Assembly (NCBI GenBank): GCA_022818135.1 | Contig: JAFMSR010000006.1 | Span: 37,727,477-37,791,476, forward strand | Source of the DNA: Saxidomus purpurata | Taxonomy: Eukaryota > Mollusca > Bivalvia > Venerida > Veneridae | Length of the DNA stretch: 64,000 nt | Direction: 5' to 3' | Shown here: one piece after another, positions 46,640-59,080 of the stretch | How the letters are laid out: each line of letters begins with the position of its first letter | Numbering within the stretch: the stretch's first letter is position 1 | Notes under the pieces: model-generated | What the model was told of the DNA's origin: nothing | Databases searched by the model: none | What the model saw: the letters and a program-made list of their open reading frames with translations, nothing else | Made by a program: the position numbers and the translations under genes

Positions 46640-47340
46640 ATATATTTTTTGATAAGGAAGACTAAACTACATGTCGTCGATGTGTAAAACTATTTGGACC
46701 GATTACTCATGTCAAGTTTGGTTGAAAGCCACACTGTGGTGAAAGAGATACAGCCGACATCATAAAACTTTACAAATGAATAGCAACAACTGTGGTAAAA
46801 CTTACCAAACTGGAACATGTTTTCAATGTGCAGAACTAAATCTCATATCAATCTCTCATGTGCAGTTTGGTCATAAACCCTTTAGTCCTATAGGAGAGAT
46901 TGTGCAGACATCGTACAATTTGACAAATCGCAGGCATCAACTCCAATAAAAATCAATGAACCGGAACAGACTGATGATATGCAAACGTAGACATTGTACC
47001 TATCACTCATGCGTAGTTTGATTGAAATGCGTCCATTCGTATAGGAGAAATAATCTAGACATAATTGGACAAATCAAACACAAATCCGCTAAAAGTCATT
47101 GAAACGGAACATACTGATGCTAGGCAAATTTAGACATTGATTTGGTTGAATTGCAGAGTGGTATAGGAGCATACCACATACATCGTAAAATTTGAAAACA
47201 ACAAGGGCAATAACTCCGACTAATGCAAAACTAGACTTGGGACTGATCACTCCTGTGAAATTTGGTTGAAATCCGCCCAGCGGTATTAGAGAAGATGCGC
47301 AGACAAACTTTGTTCTTCCAATAAAAAGAGATGAATAAAT
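46640..47340 (+). repeat. Degenerate tandem-type repeat, second kind
   Basis: Recurring CATG-(G/C)AGTTTGGTTGAAA, GTATAGGAGA and (C/G)CAGACAT segments at roughly 150-165 bp, strongly diverged. No ends recognised. Confidence 0.5.
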
Positions 47341-50300
47341 ATAATTTCTGCATATGGAACTTTCATGTTTTCCCGATAATCGATTAGACGCGGCTTTTAC
47401 ACATTAAACAAAGAAGGGAGATTTCGGTTTAATCCTATTAAATCAAAAACCGTATAATTAATCGTTTTTGCTTCGGTCAGACGAATTAATATTATTTTTC
47501 CTCTTTATAATGATGTAAATTTCAAAAAGATTAATTTGGTATTTCACTTACCTTTTTTAATTAAAAAAGTACCACCGCATTTTCCATATGAAATATTAAG
47601 GATTGCAAGACTTTTAGTCAGCTTTTTGGGTCATTTGTCTCAATACTTTGACCCATACATAGAACATCAATTATAAGATTGTTTTTGCTCCAGTGATATC
47701 GGCAAGGGAATTATATCAACTATAAATTGGTGTAAAAATAAATAAAATATTTGAAGGATTTCGCTTACCTTTTTAATATTTTTTATAAGTACAGTCAGTT
47801 AAAAATGTAATCGTAATACAGATCGGGCGCGTCCGTAATTTTCACGGAAGTTGTCGATTACTATCGTATTAAAATTGTGATGATTTTGTATTGTATTGTT
47901 GCTTTAAAACGTAAGGATTGCATAACTTATATGAAAAGGAAAAAAGTGAATAATGATTGTACCAATCTTTGAACGAGTCTCGGTATGCTTTATTCATGTG
48001 TAAATTAAATGAGTAAATTAAAAGGACTGCATTTGGTTAAAGTTATATCTGTATTGTAGCAAAGTGACTAAATTTCACACTTGTTTCAACTTAACGTAAA
48101 CAGGTAAATGTAACACCTGTGAAAAAAGATTTTGTGTATACATTGTAATTTTTACACATTTTCACGGGACTGTTGTAATGTCACACAAACACACATATAC
48201 ACAAGTACGTATGTCACTTTCAAATTGTGACGCTTATTTTATATGAAAGAATTTGTTTTCAGAATCCGTTCGTCCGGATAGATCTCACCCGTCATAAATG
48301 TGATGTTGTTTTTGTTTTGCTTTGCTATTTGGGCGTATTTTGACAGTCGTTTACTTCTACTTTGGTCCCCCTATAAACATTTTGTAACTTAAAGGTGGTT
48401 GACAAATGAAAAAGTTAAGACCGGTCAGAAATCGAAATCAGGTACATGTAATGTCGAAAAATAATGTTTGTGAATTATATACTTTTAGTATTTTGATCAA
48501 ATATCAGAAATTGAAAAAGAAAATGCAAATAAGATGTTATTACGGTAAACTTACATATTTTAAAGAAACTTAAAATCTGTCATAAGAATTACCACTTGCG
48601 TTTTACAATATACCCCGGGGCAATAAAACACTAGAACGGATATGGATTATTAGGGTGCAATAAAAGTCTTTGTTAGTCTTGGTAATTTATTACCCTATAT
48701 GTGTGTATTATATATCTTTTTTATTGTACACCCATCTCAGAAACAATGAAATGTATTTTAGTTAGTTTAATAAATGTATTTCTGTTTGCTTTTAGAGAAC
48801 AATTAACTACTGTGGAAAGGGACAACGAAAAAAAGACCTTACTTGATTATTCCTTTTATTAACAAAAGTAACCTTTAAATAACTCGCACTTTAAAATATT
48901 TTTTTCGAAGAAACGTTCATGATTTCATGTGAATAATTTCAAAATAATCCTCGTCATTTAAGTGTGTCGTTCAAGCTTCTGCTGTAGCACATTTATTTCT
49001 ATCTTGTAGAATTTACGCAAGTGTAACGTTTGCGTCAAGCACACGGGAAACATTACCGTAATTAATTAAACGATAGTAACATCTACCTTGTAAGTTATGT
49101 AAATAACAAATTTTCAAAGATGACGCACACGTTCATGCATTGTGTCTATCGTGTTGTTTGTTTTTTCACAGCTAACAGAATATGAAATCGATGCCATCGA
49201 TTTTGTATATGCCTAATGAAAACTTCGTTATTTCATTGTTTCACAATTCAATATTAGAATCAAGCTACCAATCGCTTTCATATACTAAAAATTGCGCGGA
49301 CCATCTTTTTTAAAGGTAGTTTTTGTTAGCTTTTAAGTTTAGAGAACTAATTGCTTTCAAGATATACAACCACTTATGGCTTTTAAGCACGTGCGAAGAA
49401 AAAACTGTGAAAGTGTGACTGTCATTGCGATAAAAGTTGGTGATGCCGTGTATGATTTATGTTGTGAAGCTTCACTTAATTACATTAAATGCGGATGCTT
49501 TGATATGATATGTGATTCAATTTAATAAAATTAATTCAACAATATAAAGATTAATAGCTTATTACTCCTGTAGTTTGTCCGCATGATCCTGTCAACAATT
49601 ATTACACGAATAGCTCTGTGCATTGCATAGATTTAACAAAAGTTAATGAAATTCGAGGGTATATTCATGAAAAAAAAGCATTTCCCCCCTCAAACTGATA
49701 AATCTATAATAGCTCTATTATTCAAATCAGTGTTGCTTCCTTTCTCTGTAATCTCTGTTTTACAACAGTTGCTTTTTAAACATACAATGTAATAGTACAA
49801 AAAGATAGCTGGGATGAATGCAATAAGATTAAATATTTCTATTTTAGCGTAATACACAGAACATCTTAATATCCTCGGGCTAATATTACGCAAGCAAATA
49901 TCGATTTTTATTGATTGAGCTGCCGAAACAATCAGCGGTTTTCCGGTCTGTTTCGGAAAATTTACGACCGCAAGCGAACTGTCCGGCCGCTACTACCTGT
50001 TTATCGATTTTCTGACCAGCCTTATCATTGCTAGCGAGTAGAGAACAAAATGTTCCATATGTTTTATTTAGATCAAGGCTATATACAAATTTCAATCAAA
50101 TATAACATACATTATTAATATATTTATTCAGTAAAAACAAATATCACAAACATATATCTAGTCTCAATGACCCTTGTGATACTTGTAATATAACCCTAAA
50201 ATGATATTACTATCAAAAGAGTCAAAACCAATGTATAGGAATATATCTGAGCTTACCTATATTGAGTAAAATGTAAAGCATGAACATCTGCCTTGTTTAT

Positions 50301-52189
50301 CCTAGCTAAGTAATAAACATTTATCAACTTTGTTTGGTTTTTCATTTCTATTTGCCAATAAGAGAAGTAACACCGTATAACTTATTTTTACGTATTTTCA
50401 AAGCATTCCTAGGGTATGTTATTGTGTGTGAAGCTTTATTTGTAACCCAATGAAAACTAAGCATTTCTCTTTCATTCCTCGTTCTTAATTTTATATATAG
50501 ATAAAAGTATGATGTGTGAGACAAACATTTATGTCAAAAAATATATGAACTCACTACTATTAGAGTTAATATAAACATGTATATGTAAAATACTATACTA
50601 TATCGTATGCATACAAAAATGCAAACGTTCTCGTTATTACCTTTGCACTTTGTATCAACCCCAATACTAAGCCTTAAACTGCAAGGCAAAATTACAGATG
50701 AAAAGATAACTGAGACCAATGAAAGGCCACAGCCTTATCAAAACATTCAATAAAAGTATCAATTTTAACACAGGCTTTTTATGTTTATTTATAAATGCTT
50801 AACATCAATTGCATTTTAACATTCACTCCTGCATCAGGCTTCTCACACATAATCTGTCAATCCAGATATAACTTCTACTGATATCAATGAAAGCTGTAAA
50901 AATGGCTTCTATGTGCAGTGAATACACCTGATGTAATGTGCATCTCATCTGCAAGGAGCTGTTCTGTGAATCTAAGAGTTTTCCATTTGAATATACTCGT
51001 AGCCATCGGATAATAATTGTACTTTACTACTTCCACATTATTATCCCATTTTTTCCTATAAAAACAGCATTCCTTGGGATTTAGGAATAGAATTTACAAC
51101 ATTGTCATCAGTCTGTTGGAATTAAACTGTTATTAAAACACACATTAAAAAGAATATTAAAATAGGAAACAGATAAATTGAAAAAAATGCAAAAGGTGAA
51201 CGGTTGATCCCTAGAAATTCAACGTTTTTGACATTTCGAATTCCAATTTAACCTCCACTAAACTCAGTTTTTAGCACAGTCTTTTCATCAGTGTATATAG
51301 TACTACCTTAATAATTTCTTTTCTTTTCATGAAATGGCTCTTTTCGGTAACCTATGCTTATCTATCAATTTACTTAACTTGTACTAATCTGAAAAACACA
51401 TAAAAGTTCAGGATATTAGCTTGCACATGAAACCAATACAATTTACCATTTTGCCTTCTGTATTGATGAACATAATAATTTACCAGTTAAAAATATGTGA
51501 CATCTGCTTAAAGAAACAGTTTAACATTTCATTTTAATGTAGAAGTGTTTGCCCACCGTGCATACTAGATTTTAATAGTAGAACAGCTTAATGTTATTTC
51601 TGAGAAGCCCTTCTGTAAAAAAACATCCGGTATTATTTACATTCAGTACAGAATTACCCGGATTTACATCTAACTACAATGTATTGATTTAATGGTGTAG
51701 ACAAATATGTATCAAGAGACAATGTCATTTTATATAAATTGAATCTCAATTTCTAACAATCTTGAATCTTGTATCTGTGGAATCATTATCATTATATGAC
51801 CTACTTAACTATAGTCTATCAAAAATCTCTCTGTGGGCTAATACATGTAAAAATATCCTTATCTTAATTGCTACCGTTCAATACACAAAACTTTGTATCA
51901 ATATCTATTCACACGTTAGCCAACAGCATCATGATCAAACAGAAAATCGTCTACTTTAATGTAGTCACAATTCTAGCCTAAAAAGATATCAAAACCACCG
52001 CAAATACAAACACACACACACAAGTATTTTGCCAGCTATTTGTAGAATTCTTTTAACATACAAAAAAATTGTTTTATCGCTCTGTAAGCTTGTAATTTCC
52101 GAGGGAAAATAGGTTTTGTTTCAAATGAATTGTGTCAATTCGAATGAACACCTTGAACAACATTCACCACGATCATTTGATTGAAGAGG
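47341..52189. other. No gene seen; GC-richer patch at 49915-50045
   Basis: The longest featureless stretch, AT-rich throughout except for about 130 bp at 49915-50045 that is CG-rich and open on the minus strand (SLLASNDKAGQKIDKQVVAA and onward). I do not recognise this peptide; it may be a small relic of an element or exon. Confidence 0.35.
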
Positions 52190-52199
52190 AAGAATGTTA

Positions 52200-53953
52200 C
52201 AATTTAAATGTATTTTTGAGTTTGTCCTATGTCTTTTCAAAATTTTCTAGTTTATTTAAGGTCACAGCTGTTTGTCGGTGAGTGTTGTACTGATGGTTAA
52301 TAAAGTTCTTGGCAACTGAAACTGATAGTTTCTTATCATTCATTTTACAGTAGTAAATATACTTTTTAATAAAAAGAACGAGAAGGTTAATTTCTACTTC
52401 ATTTGAGTCTATGAACCCAAGAATAAATGTTTTACATGTCAAATTTGCTTGTTGATTTGAGAAGAGATCTTGAATGAAAATCGAGACAGTCGGACAGTTC
52501 CAGAACAGGTGTTCTATACTTTCACTACTAAGTTTTACAAAATGTACAGTTTGGATTATGTTTATAATTTATTTTAAATAAAAGTTCATTAGCTCCTAAG
52601 ATTTTGTGTATTATTCTATATTGAAACCATTGTATATTAGTATCTCTGGTAATTTCAAAAGGAAGTGCAAATATCTTCTCCCATTCATCTTCTTTGATTT
52701 TAAGCTCAAGCTTCTGTTCCCATTTCAGTTTACAAGAAGGTTCATGGATATTAGTTTTTAGGATGTTATGCATTGGTTGCGAACCTTTCGGGTATTTTAA
52801 AATATTAAAGAAATTTGGTGGAATAAATGGTCGAATTATTTGCTTGTCAAATACATAATCTATCTTTTTAAGGTAGCTGGTCACAGAAAGTGTTAGACCC
52901 TTAGAATGAACACAATTTGTATTTAAGCTGTATACGTGATTGAACTCGTAGACACTGTAAAAAGTGTCCATCTAGTTTCATTAAATCTCCTATACAATGA
53001 ACACCAGACTCGAACCATGATTTTAAGAAGACACTTTTACCACCAATTAAAATGTCTGCATTATAAAAAAGAGGATATTTTAGGACATTTTTACGTTCAA
53101 TATTTTGACAATTAATCAGTTTTATGTATGCGTTTAGAGCATCTTTCCAAAATATGTTTGAAATAGACCTTACTATTTTTTGTGGATAATGAACACCACA
53201 ATTTAGCAATATATCTATGTTAATTAATTTGTTAACAATATCTAACCATTATCCATTGTTGTTTAAAATACGTCTGATCCATGTTGTTTTTAAAGCTGAT
53301 ATAAAAGAACAAAATAATATCAACCATGCAAAGTCCATCATCTGAAAAACTGTTTCTTAAAATATCTTTTTTTACTTTACTTTGACCTTGCCAAATAAAA
53401 TCGTAGATTAAGCCGTTCATTTTTTTTTTAATGTAAATATCTGGTGGGTCGGGCAAGGCGATGAATAAATGATTAAAATGCGAAATGACTATAGTTTTAA
53501 TTACAACGATCCGACCTATCGGCGTAATGGTTCGTCTTTTCCAATCTATTAAAAGTGATCCCGCTTTTTTTCCAGTTTTTCTTTGTAATTAAGGTCAATC
53601 ATTTTGGTCAGATCTACGTGATATTTGATACCAAGCATGTCAAAACTATGTTCATTCCAAGTAAGTTTCCATTTAGTTTTAATACTATTTGAACTGTATT
53701 TTTCTTTTCCTATGCAAACAACCTTTGTTTTATCAAAATTGACTTTAAGGCCTGAAAGAGCAGTGAATGTGGATAAGGTTTCTACTGTTTCATTCAAGGA
53801 AGAGGCCGAACCATCTGAAATTATTATAGTATCATCAGCAAATGTAGACAGTTTGTGTTCATGGTCATTTACTTTAACACCTTTAATTTTATCATTAGAT
53901 CTTATTTTCTGGGACAGTATTTCAGTACATAAAATAAAGATGTAACAACTCAA
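52200..53953 (-). pseudogene. LINE ORF2, second half of reverse transcriptase and C-terminal domain
   Basis: Broken over several frames. From 53953: GDPLSCYIFILCTE (motif B), the LSTFADDTIIISD catalytic pair (motif C) and LSGLKVNFDKTKVVCIG (motif D). After frameshifts near 53550: TPIGRIVVIKTIVISHFNHL, then LPDPPD and YDFIWQGQSKVKKDIL, the thumb/connection region. Then FWKDALNAYIKLINCQNI, and EWEKIFALPFEITRDTNIQW to ANELLFKINYKHNPNCTFCK. A further frameshift near 52535 gives EHLFWNCPTVSIFIQDLF, completing a C-x2-C...H-x4-C zinc-knuckle pattern. The frame ends as LNKLENFEKT near 52227. The catalytic Asp pair is intact but the gene cannot be translated as one protein. Confidence 0.82.
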
Positions 53954-54000
53954 AGGATCACCCTGACGACAGCCACATTGGACTGGAAAAAGTTAGATAA

Positions 54001-54950
54001 ACAAGAGGGCCATGATGGCCCTTTATCGCTCACCCAAGTACAACTGCTTTTAACAAAGTTGCTAGAAATCATCGAAACAACCTTTACGACATATTTCCAG
54101 GATATTTGGGCTGAAAATTTTACCTCTAGAGTATTAACAAGGCTTTTCCATATTTGGGCTCTGTGACCTAGTTTTTGACCCCAGATGACCCTTATTCAAA
54201 CTTGAGCTAGAAATCATCAAAACAACCTTTCCGACAAATTTCCAGGATATTTGGGCTGAAAATGTTACCTCTAGAGTGTTAACAAGGTTTTTCCATATTT
54301 GGGCTGTGTGACCTAGTTTTTGACCCCAGATGACCCATATTCGAACTTGAGCTAGAAATCATAGAAACAACTTTCCTGACAAATTTCAAGGATATCTGGG
54401 CTGAAAATGTGACCACTAGATTGTAAACAAGGTTTTTCCATATTTGGGCTCTGTGACATAGTTTTTAATCCCAGATGACCCATATTCAAACTTGAGCTAG
54501 AAATTATAGAAACAACCTTTCTGACATATTTCCAGGATATTTGGGCTGAAAATGTTACCTCTAGAGTGTTAACAAGGTTTTTCCATATTCAGGCTGTGTG
54601 ACCTAGTTTTTGACCCCAGGTGACCCATATTAAAACTTGAGCTAGAAATCAACCAAACAACCTTTCTGACAAATTGCCAGGATATTTGGACTGAAACCGT
54701 AGCTTCTAGAGCCTTAACAAGATTTTTCTACTTTTGGGTCATGTGACCTAGGTTTTCATCCAAGATGACAAATATTCGAACTCGTCTGAGTAATTACTGG
54801 GACAAACATCCTGACCACGTTTCGTGACAATTGAGGCAAAAATGTGACCACTAGAGTGTTAACGAACCAAGTGTGAACGGACGACGGACGACAGATGACG
54901 GACGACGGACAATCATCGATCCTAATAGCTCACCCTGAGCCAAAAAAACA
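54001..54950 (+). repeat. Tandem-type repeat inserted in the LINE reverse transcriptase
   Basis: The head ACAAGAG runs into the hairpin GGGCC-ATGAT-GGCCC (54007-54021) and then CTTTATCGCTCACCC. Five to six units follow, with GAGCTAGAAATCAT landmarks at 54061, 54206, 54351, 54496, 54641 and about 54786: exactly 145 bp each. The tail is GGACGACGGACGACAGATGA, then AATAGCTCACCCTGAGCC. It separates the LINE frames ending ICQSVFL and beginning (SNFF)PVQCGCRQGDPLS, which are contiguous in intact relatives. Confidence 0.85.
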
Positions 54951-54954
54951 CTCT

Positions 54955-55640
54955 GACAAATAGCAGAAACTCCATTTTTATCAAATATATTAAACCATCT
55001 TTTTATATCATCACCAAAGTTAAAACATGCTAAGGTTTTGTGGACGAAAGACCAAGACAATGAGTCGAAAGCTTGTTCAAAGTCTATTAAAAGTAGCAGA
55101 CCAGGAATATTGTTTTCTTCAGTATATTGCATTAAATCGTAAATAAGTCTTGTATTTTTCTCCTATAAATCTTCCCTTTACAAATCCTGTTTGGTCACTA
55201 TCAATTTTTCTAAATATATTTTTAATCCGTTTGCAATACAACCTGTCCCAATCTTGTAGACTATATTAAGCAACGTAATTGGACGCCAATTTTTTAAAAA
55301 TTGTTTTGGTTTATCTCCCTTTGGGATACATGTTATAATACCTTGTGTTGAGTTATTGATTAATTCCCCTGAAATAAAAGCATGGTTAAGAGCTCTGCAA
55401 ACAAAAGCACCTATTTTGCTAAAACAAAAACTTATAAAAATCAGCAGAAAACCCTCATGATCCTGGACTTTTATTGTTGGTCATGTTCTTTAAAATTATA
55501 GATGCTTCTTCGATCTTTATTTTGCCTTCAATGGCTTCTGATTCAATGTCAGAGAGTGTAGGAATTTTAATATTTTGTTTAAAGTTTATAAACTCGTTAT
55601 CGTCAATATCTTTATTGGATGATTTGTACAACGTTTCATA
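54955..55640 (-). pseudogene. LINE ORF2, first half of reverse transcriptase
   Basis: Minus-strand translation includes LLLIDFEQAFDSLSWSFVHK (motif A with the first catalytic Asp), FNFGDDIKRWFNIFDKNGVS and ICQSVFL. Upstream, in other frames, are pieces matching the usual KPISLLNVDYKIFSK-type finger region. Several frameshifts and stops lie between 55135 and 55640. The 3' side abuts the insertion at 54950. Confidence 0.75.
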
Positions 55641-55655
55641 AAATCTAGCAGTTTT

Positions 55656-55994
55656 TCAAAATATCTCTTTTTGATCTTTAACTAGACTTCCATCGTCCTT
55701 AACAATCTTGTTCATTGTTTTATTTACATAGTTGTTTTTTTCCAAATTGCAGAAAAGTTTACTGGGCTTTTCCCTATCAATTATCCAATCTACTTTCGAT
55801 CTTAACAAATAGCCTTGCAACTTATTATCTTGAATTTCCTTCAGTTCATTGTTTAATTGTTCAAGTTTCTCAAGACTTGCATTTATTTCAGTTTCTTCTA
55901 GAATTTGTATTTCCTTTTTAATCTCAGATTCTCTTTGAATATTAGATTGTTTCTTATATGAACTATATGTTATGGATTGCCCTCTTATTTCCAA
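55656..55994 (-). pseudogene. LINE ORF2, linker between endonuclease and reverse transcriptase
   Basis: A charged helical stretch, SEIKKEIQILEETEINASLE to LEQLNNELKEIQ, is followed by VDWIIDREKPSKLFCNLEKN, the signature that precedes the reverse transcriptase in Tx1/L1-type ORF2. A stop and frameshift separate it from both neighbours. Confidence 0.75.
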
Positions 55995-56013
55995 GTAGGG
56001 TTTCTAAAAATAG

Positions 56014-56912
56014 CTAGTCATTTATACTAAAGTGTACTTCGCTATTGGGTCTGTTTTCAATATTTTGAAAATCATATACCGGCAATACATATTGAACCTT
56101 CACTTCGTTAATCTTTCTGTTAATTACCTCAATATAATGTTTAACTTTTAGTAGTGAGTTGTTATGCTTCCAGAGCCCTTTACCATGCCTTAAGTCGTTT
56201 AATTTTAATTTCACCATAATAATCGAATGATCGGATTGAAAACTAGGTTTTATAGATATGTCTGAACAGCTTGGTTGTAAAAGCGGAGATAAAAGGAAAA
56301 ATTTTAGTCTTGCTTGTTGTAGCGGATTTGTTTTTCTCCAAGTATATCTTTTAACATCAGGGAAAAGATCTCTAAATGGGTCTACCAGGTTCTTTTCTTC
56401 CATATGATGTAAAAGGTTGATTCGTACATTTTTATTATTAATATTCTTATAATTGTTATAATCCAAATCAGGGTTTTGTACTAGATTAAAGTCTCCACAC
56501 AAGCAGTACGAGTCATTTCCAATACTATCAATGATTTGGAAGAGTTTATCATAAAAGACGGATTGTCAGAATTCGGTCCATATAACGATACCAATGTAAA
56601 TCTTAATTCTCCAACATTTACGTCTAGTATGACATAATTTCCCAAATAATCAACAACAGCTTTATTTTATTTTATAGTCTATTGTTTTTTTAGCATTATT
56701 TCAACGCCTCTTGCGTTAGAGGTTGAACAGCTCAAAATACATTCCGCACCCCACTGACTATAAATACTGTTATACTGATTTTGAAGAAAGTGTGTGTCTT
56801 GAAGACAATAAATATCACATTTCATCTCTTTTATGTACTGAAATACTTGAAATCTTTTCTTTATACATTGCAGGCCTCTGCAATTTAGTGATAATATTTT
56901 TAATTCATTCAT
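56014..56912 (-). pseudogene. LINE ORF2, AP endonuclease domain
   Basis: Starts at the ATG at 56912: MNELKILSLNCRGLQCIKKR, with the SLN metal-site Asn, and DIYCLQDTHF, where the usual catalytic Glu of QETH is Asp. After frame breaks at about 56505-56680: MCGDFNLVQNPDLDYNNY (GDFN), YTWRKTNPLQQARLKFFL, and FQSDHSIIMVKL with the SDH catalytic His. The fold is recognisable across its length but not translatable as one frame. Confidence 0.8.
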
Positions 56913-57566
56913 TGGAAATAAATATATATATAAATGTGCTTACAGAGACATAAAACTTGTGTAATATATATAGAAGGAAAGGCCATATCGGCGTTACTGG
57001 CACATCAAACAGAAGGACAAACACAGAATGCAATATGTACAAAATGGTCAAAACCATAGCAGAAAATAAAACAATGATCCAAATCATCCATGAAACAAAA
57101 CAAATGAAATGAAGCATTTGAACTCAAAAGGTACACATACCGTACATATATATAATACAATCATAAATATTGGGTTATATAGTAAATTTCATCTCTTAAA
57201 ATTAATTCCCAAGTGAAACTACTTATGGCTATATTTTTATTACTTCCTAACATACAAAGTTCACTCCCTTTATTCTGATCAACAAAGATAAAAAAATTCT
57301 CGAAAACGAAAATAGAAAAAAAATATATTGGAGAAGTTTCTATGCTTTGTTAATTTTATTTGTTTACATTATGCTGACTAAATTAAAACAATCAACTCCT
57401 TCTTTTTATAAATAAAAGTCAGCAACTTGTTATTCAATAGTACTGGCACAGTATCGACAGTTTGTAAAACGAAAAAAAAAAAACTCTGGATGAACGAAAA
57501 CGAAATTATCAGAGCTATTTTCTATGCCTGTTATTACTGTTTCTTTACGTACTACGGTAAGTAATA
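56913..57566. other. LINE inter-ORF spacer
   Basis: Between the ORF2 start and the first repeat block. AT-rich, with no conserved frame. It is presumed to be the original ORF1-ORF2 spacer plus decay. Confidence 0.4.
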
Positions 57567-58795
57567 ACAAGAGCACCGCCTACGGGTGCCTGACGCTCGT
57601 CTGATTTTATCCTTTTACGGTTTATTTATTACCATTTTATTTAAGTAACAGTGTCCTTGACCCCGAAACACAATCCCACAAAAGGTTTTCATAATAATAC
57701 TAGGCATAAGTTTGGTCACAATTATTCAACTGCAACTAAAGATAGTGTTTTCCCATTTTTCTATTTTTAGAAAAAAATCCTGAGCTTTGACTCCATGAGC
57801 CCCAAACACAATCCCAATAAAAGTCTTCATTTATATATATTACACACTTAATAATTTAGTTACGTTATGTCAATTGTAACTAAAGATATTGAACATATTA
57901 TTGTTTTTCTTTTTTTAGTTACAGTGACCTTGACAATGAGCCCAGGAGCCCCAAAACACAACCCATTAAAGATCTTCTTAAATACTAACTACAAACGAAA
58001 GTTGGTTACATTATGTCAACTGTAACTTTAGATATAGAATATATTACGGTTTTCCTATTTTTAGTAACAGTGACCTTGACCCCAGCAGCCCCAAAACACA
58101 ATCCAATTTAAAAAATATTCATAAATACTTCCTATACACTAAGTTTGGTTGCATTATGTTCACTATTACAAAAATATTGTGTGTGTGAAACTTTCTAAGT
58201 TAAGAAGGGGCAATAACCCAGTTAAATTACATGACAGGGTTATGTAACTTGTCAAACTTTTCCTTCATTCTATTGTACATTTGATAGTGAACAGGTATTC
58301 CAACTTTCAAAGTGATAGCTTTGATAGTTTGCATGTAACTGACCTAAACGCAAAACTTAAAAAATCAGACTAGCTAAAAACTACAAAGTCCAAAAATATT
58401 AAAATATTCCCCCCAAAATGTAAACCTCAAAACCCCGTTTTATATGTTGAAGTACATTATCCATTTATTGTTTTTAAAAAATTTGATATCAATCTAACAA
58501 AAAATGAAGAAGCTATGTCCAATTCTCAAAATCAACCAAAATCAATCAAAATTCATGTTTTTTACCCTTAAAAAACAGGTCAGACTCAGCATCTTTAGCA
58601 TACAATGTGAAGAAGGATATTAGATGAACAAGCTTTCCAAGTTTCAAAGTGATAGCTTTGATAGTTTCCATGTAAGTGACCTAAAGGCAAAACTTAACCA
58701 ACGCCGACGACAACGACAACGACGAAGACGACGACAATCAAGTGACGACAATAGCTCGTCATTTTTTTCAAAAATCAGATGAGCTAAAAATGATT
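57567..58795 (+). repeat. Tandem-type repeat in the LINE spacer, hairpin-headed
   Basis: The head ACAAGAG (57567-57573) overlaps the hairpin GCACC-GCCTACG-GGTGC and is followed by CTGACGCTCGTCTGATTTT. Four diverged units contain AGTAACAGTGACCTTGACCC and (A/G)CCCCAAA(A)CACAATCC. Then two longer units contain TTTCAAAGTGATAGCTTTGA. The tail is a (ACGACGACA) tract, AATAGCTCGTCA and AAAAATCAGATGAGCTA. The tail end is the inverted complement of the head segment GCTCGTCTGATTTT (one mismatch). Confidence 0.8.
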
Positions 58796-59080
58796 GTATT
58801 GGCTTAATATTATAAATGCACAATGAATTGGAAAAGCATTTTGTACACGAAACAGTTTAAATGATTGGACAAAACTTTTGCAGCTATACAAGATCTATGA
58901 TGTGATAGACATTTAGCAACACAAATTTTATTTTATCATAATGTAATAGGATTTGTTATTAAATATATTTAGCCACTAGTAAGTTAAATGATAAAATATG
59001 AATCAACTTTTCATCTCTCTTTTAAAAAGTTCGTTTTCTGAGAATTTTATTCATTATTATGTCCATTTTAAATGAATGCA

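Noticed and set aside
52528..53209. Separate host genes in this block
   Set aside because: The peptides are consecutive frames of one LINE ORF2 C-terminal region interrupted by frameshifts.
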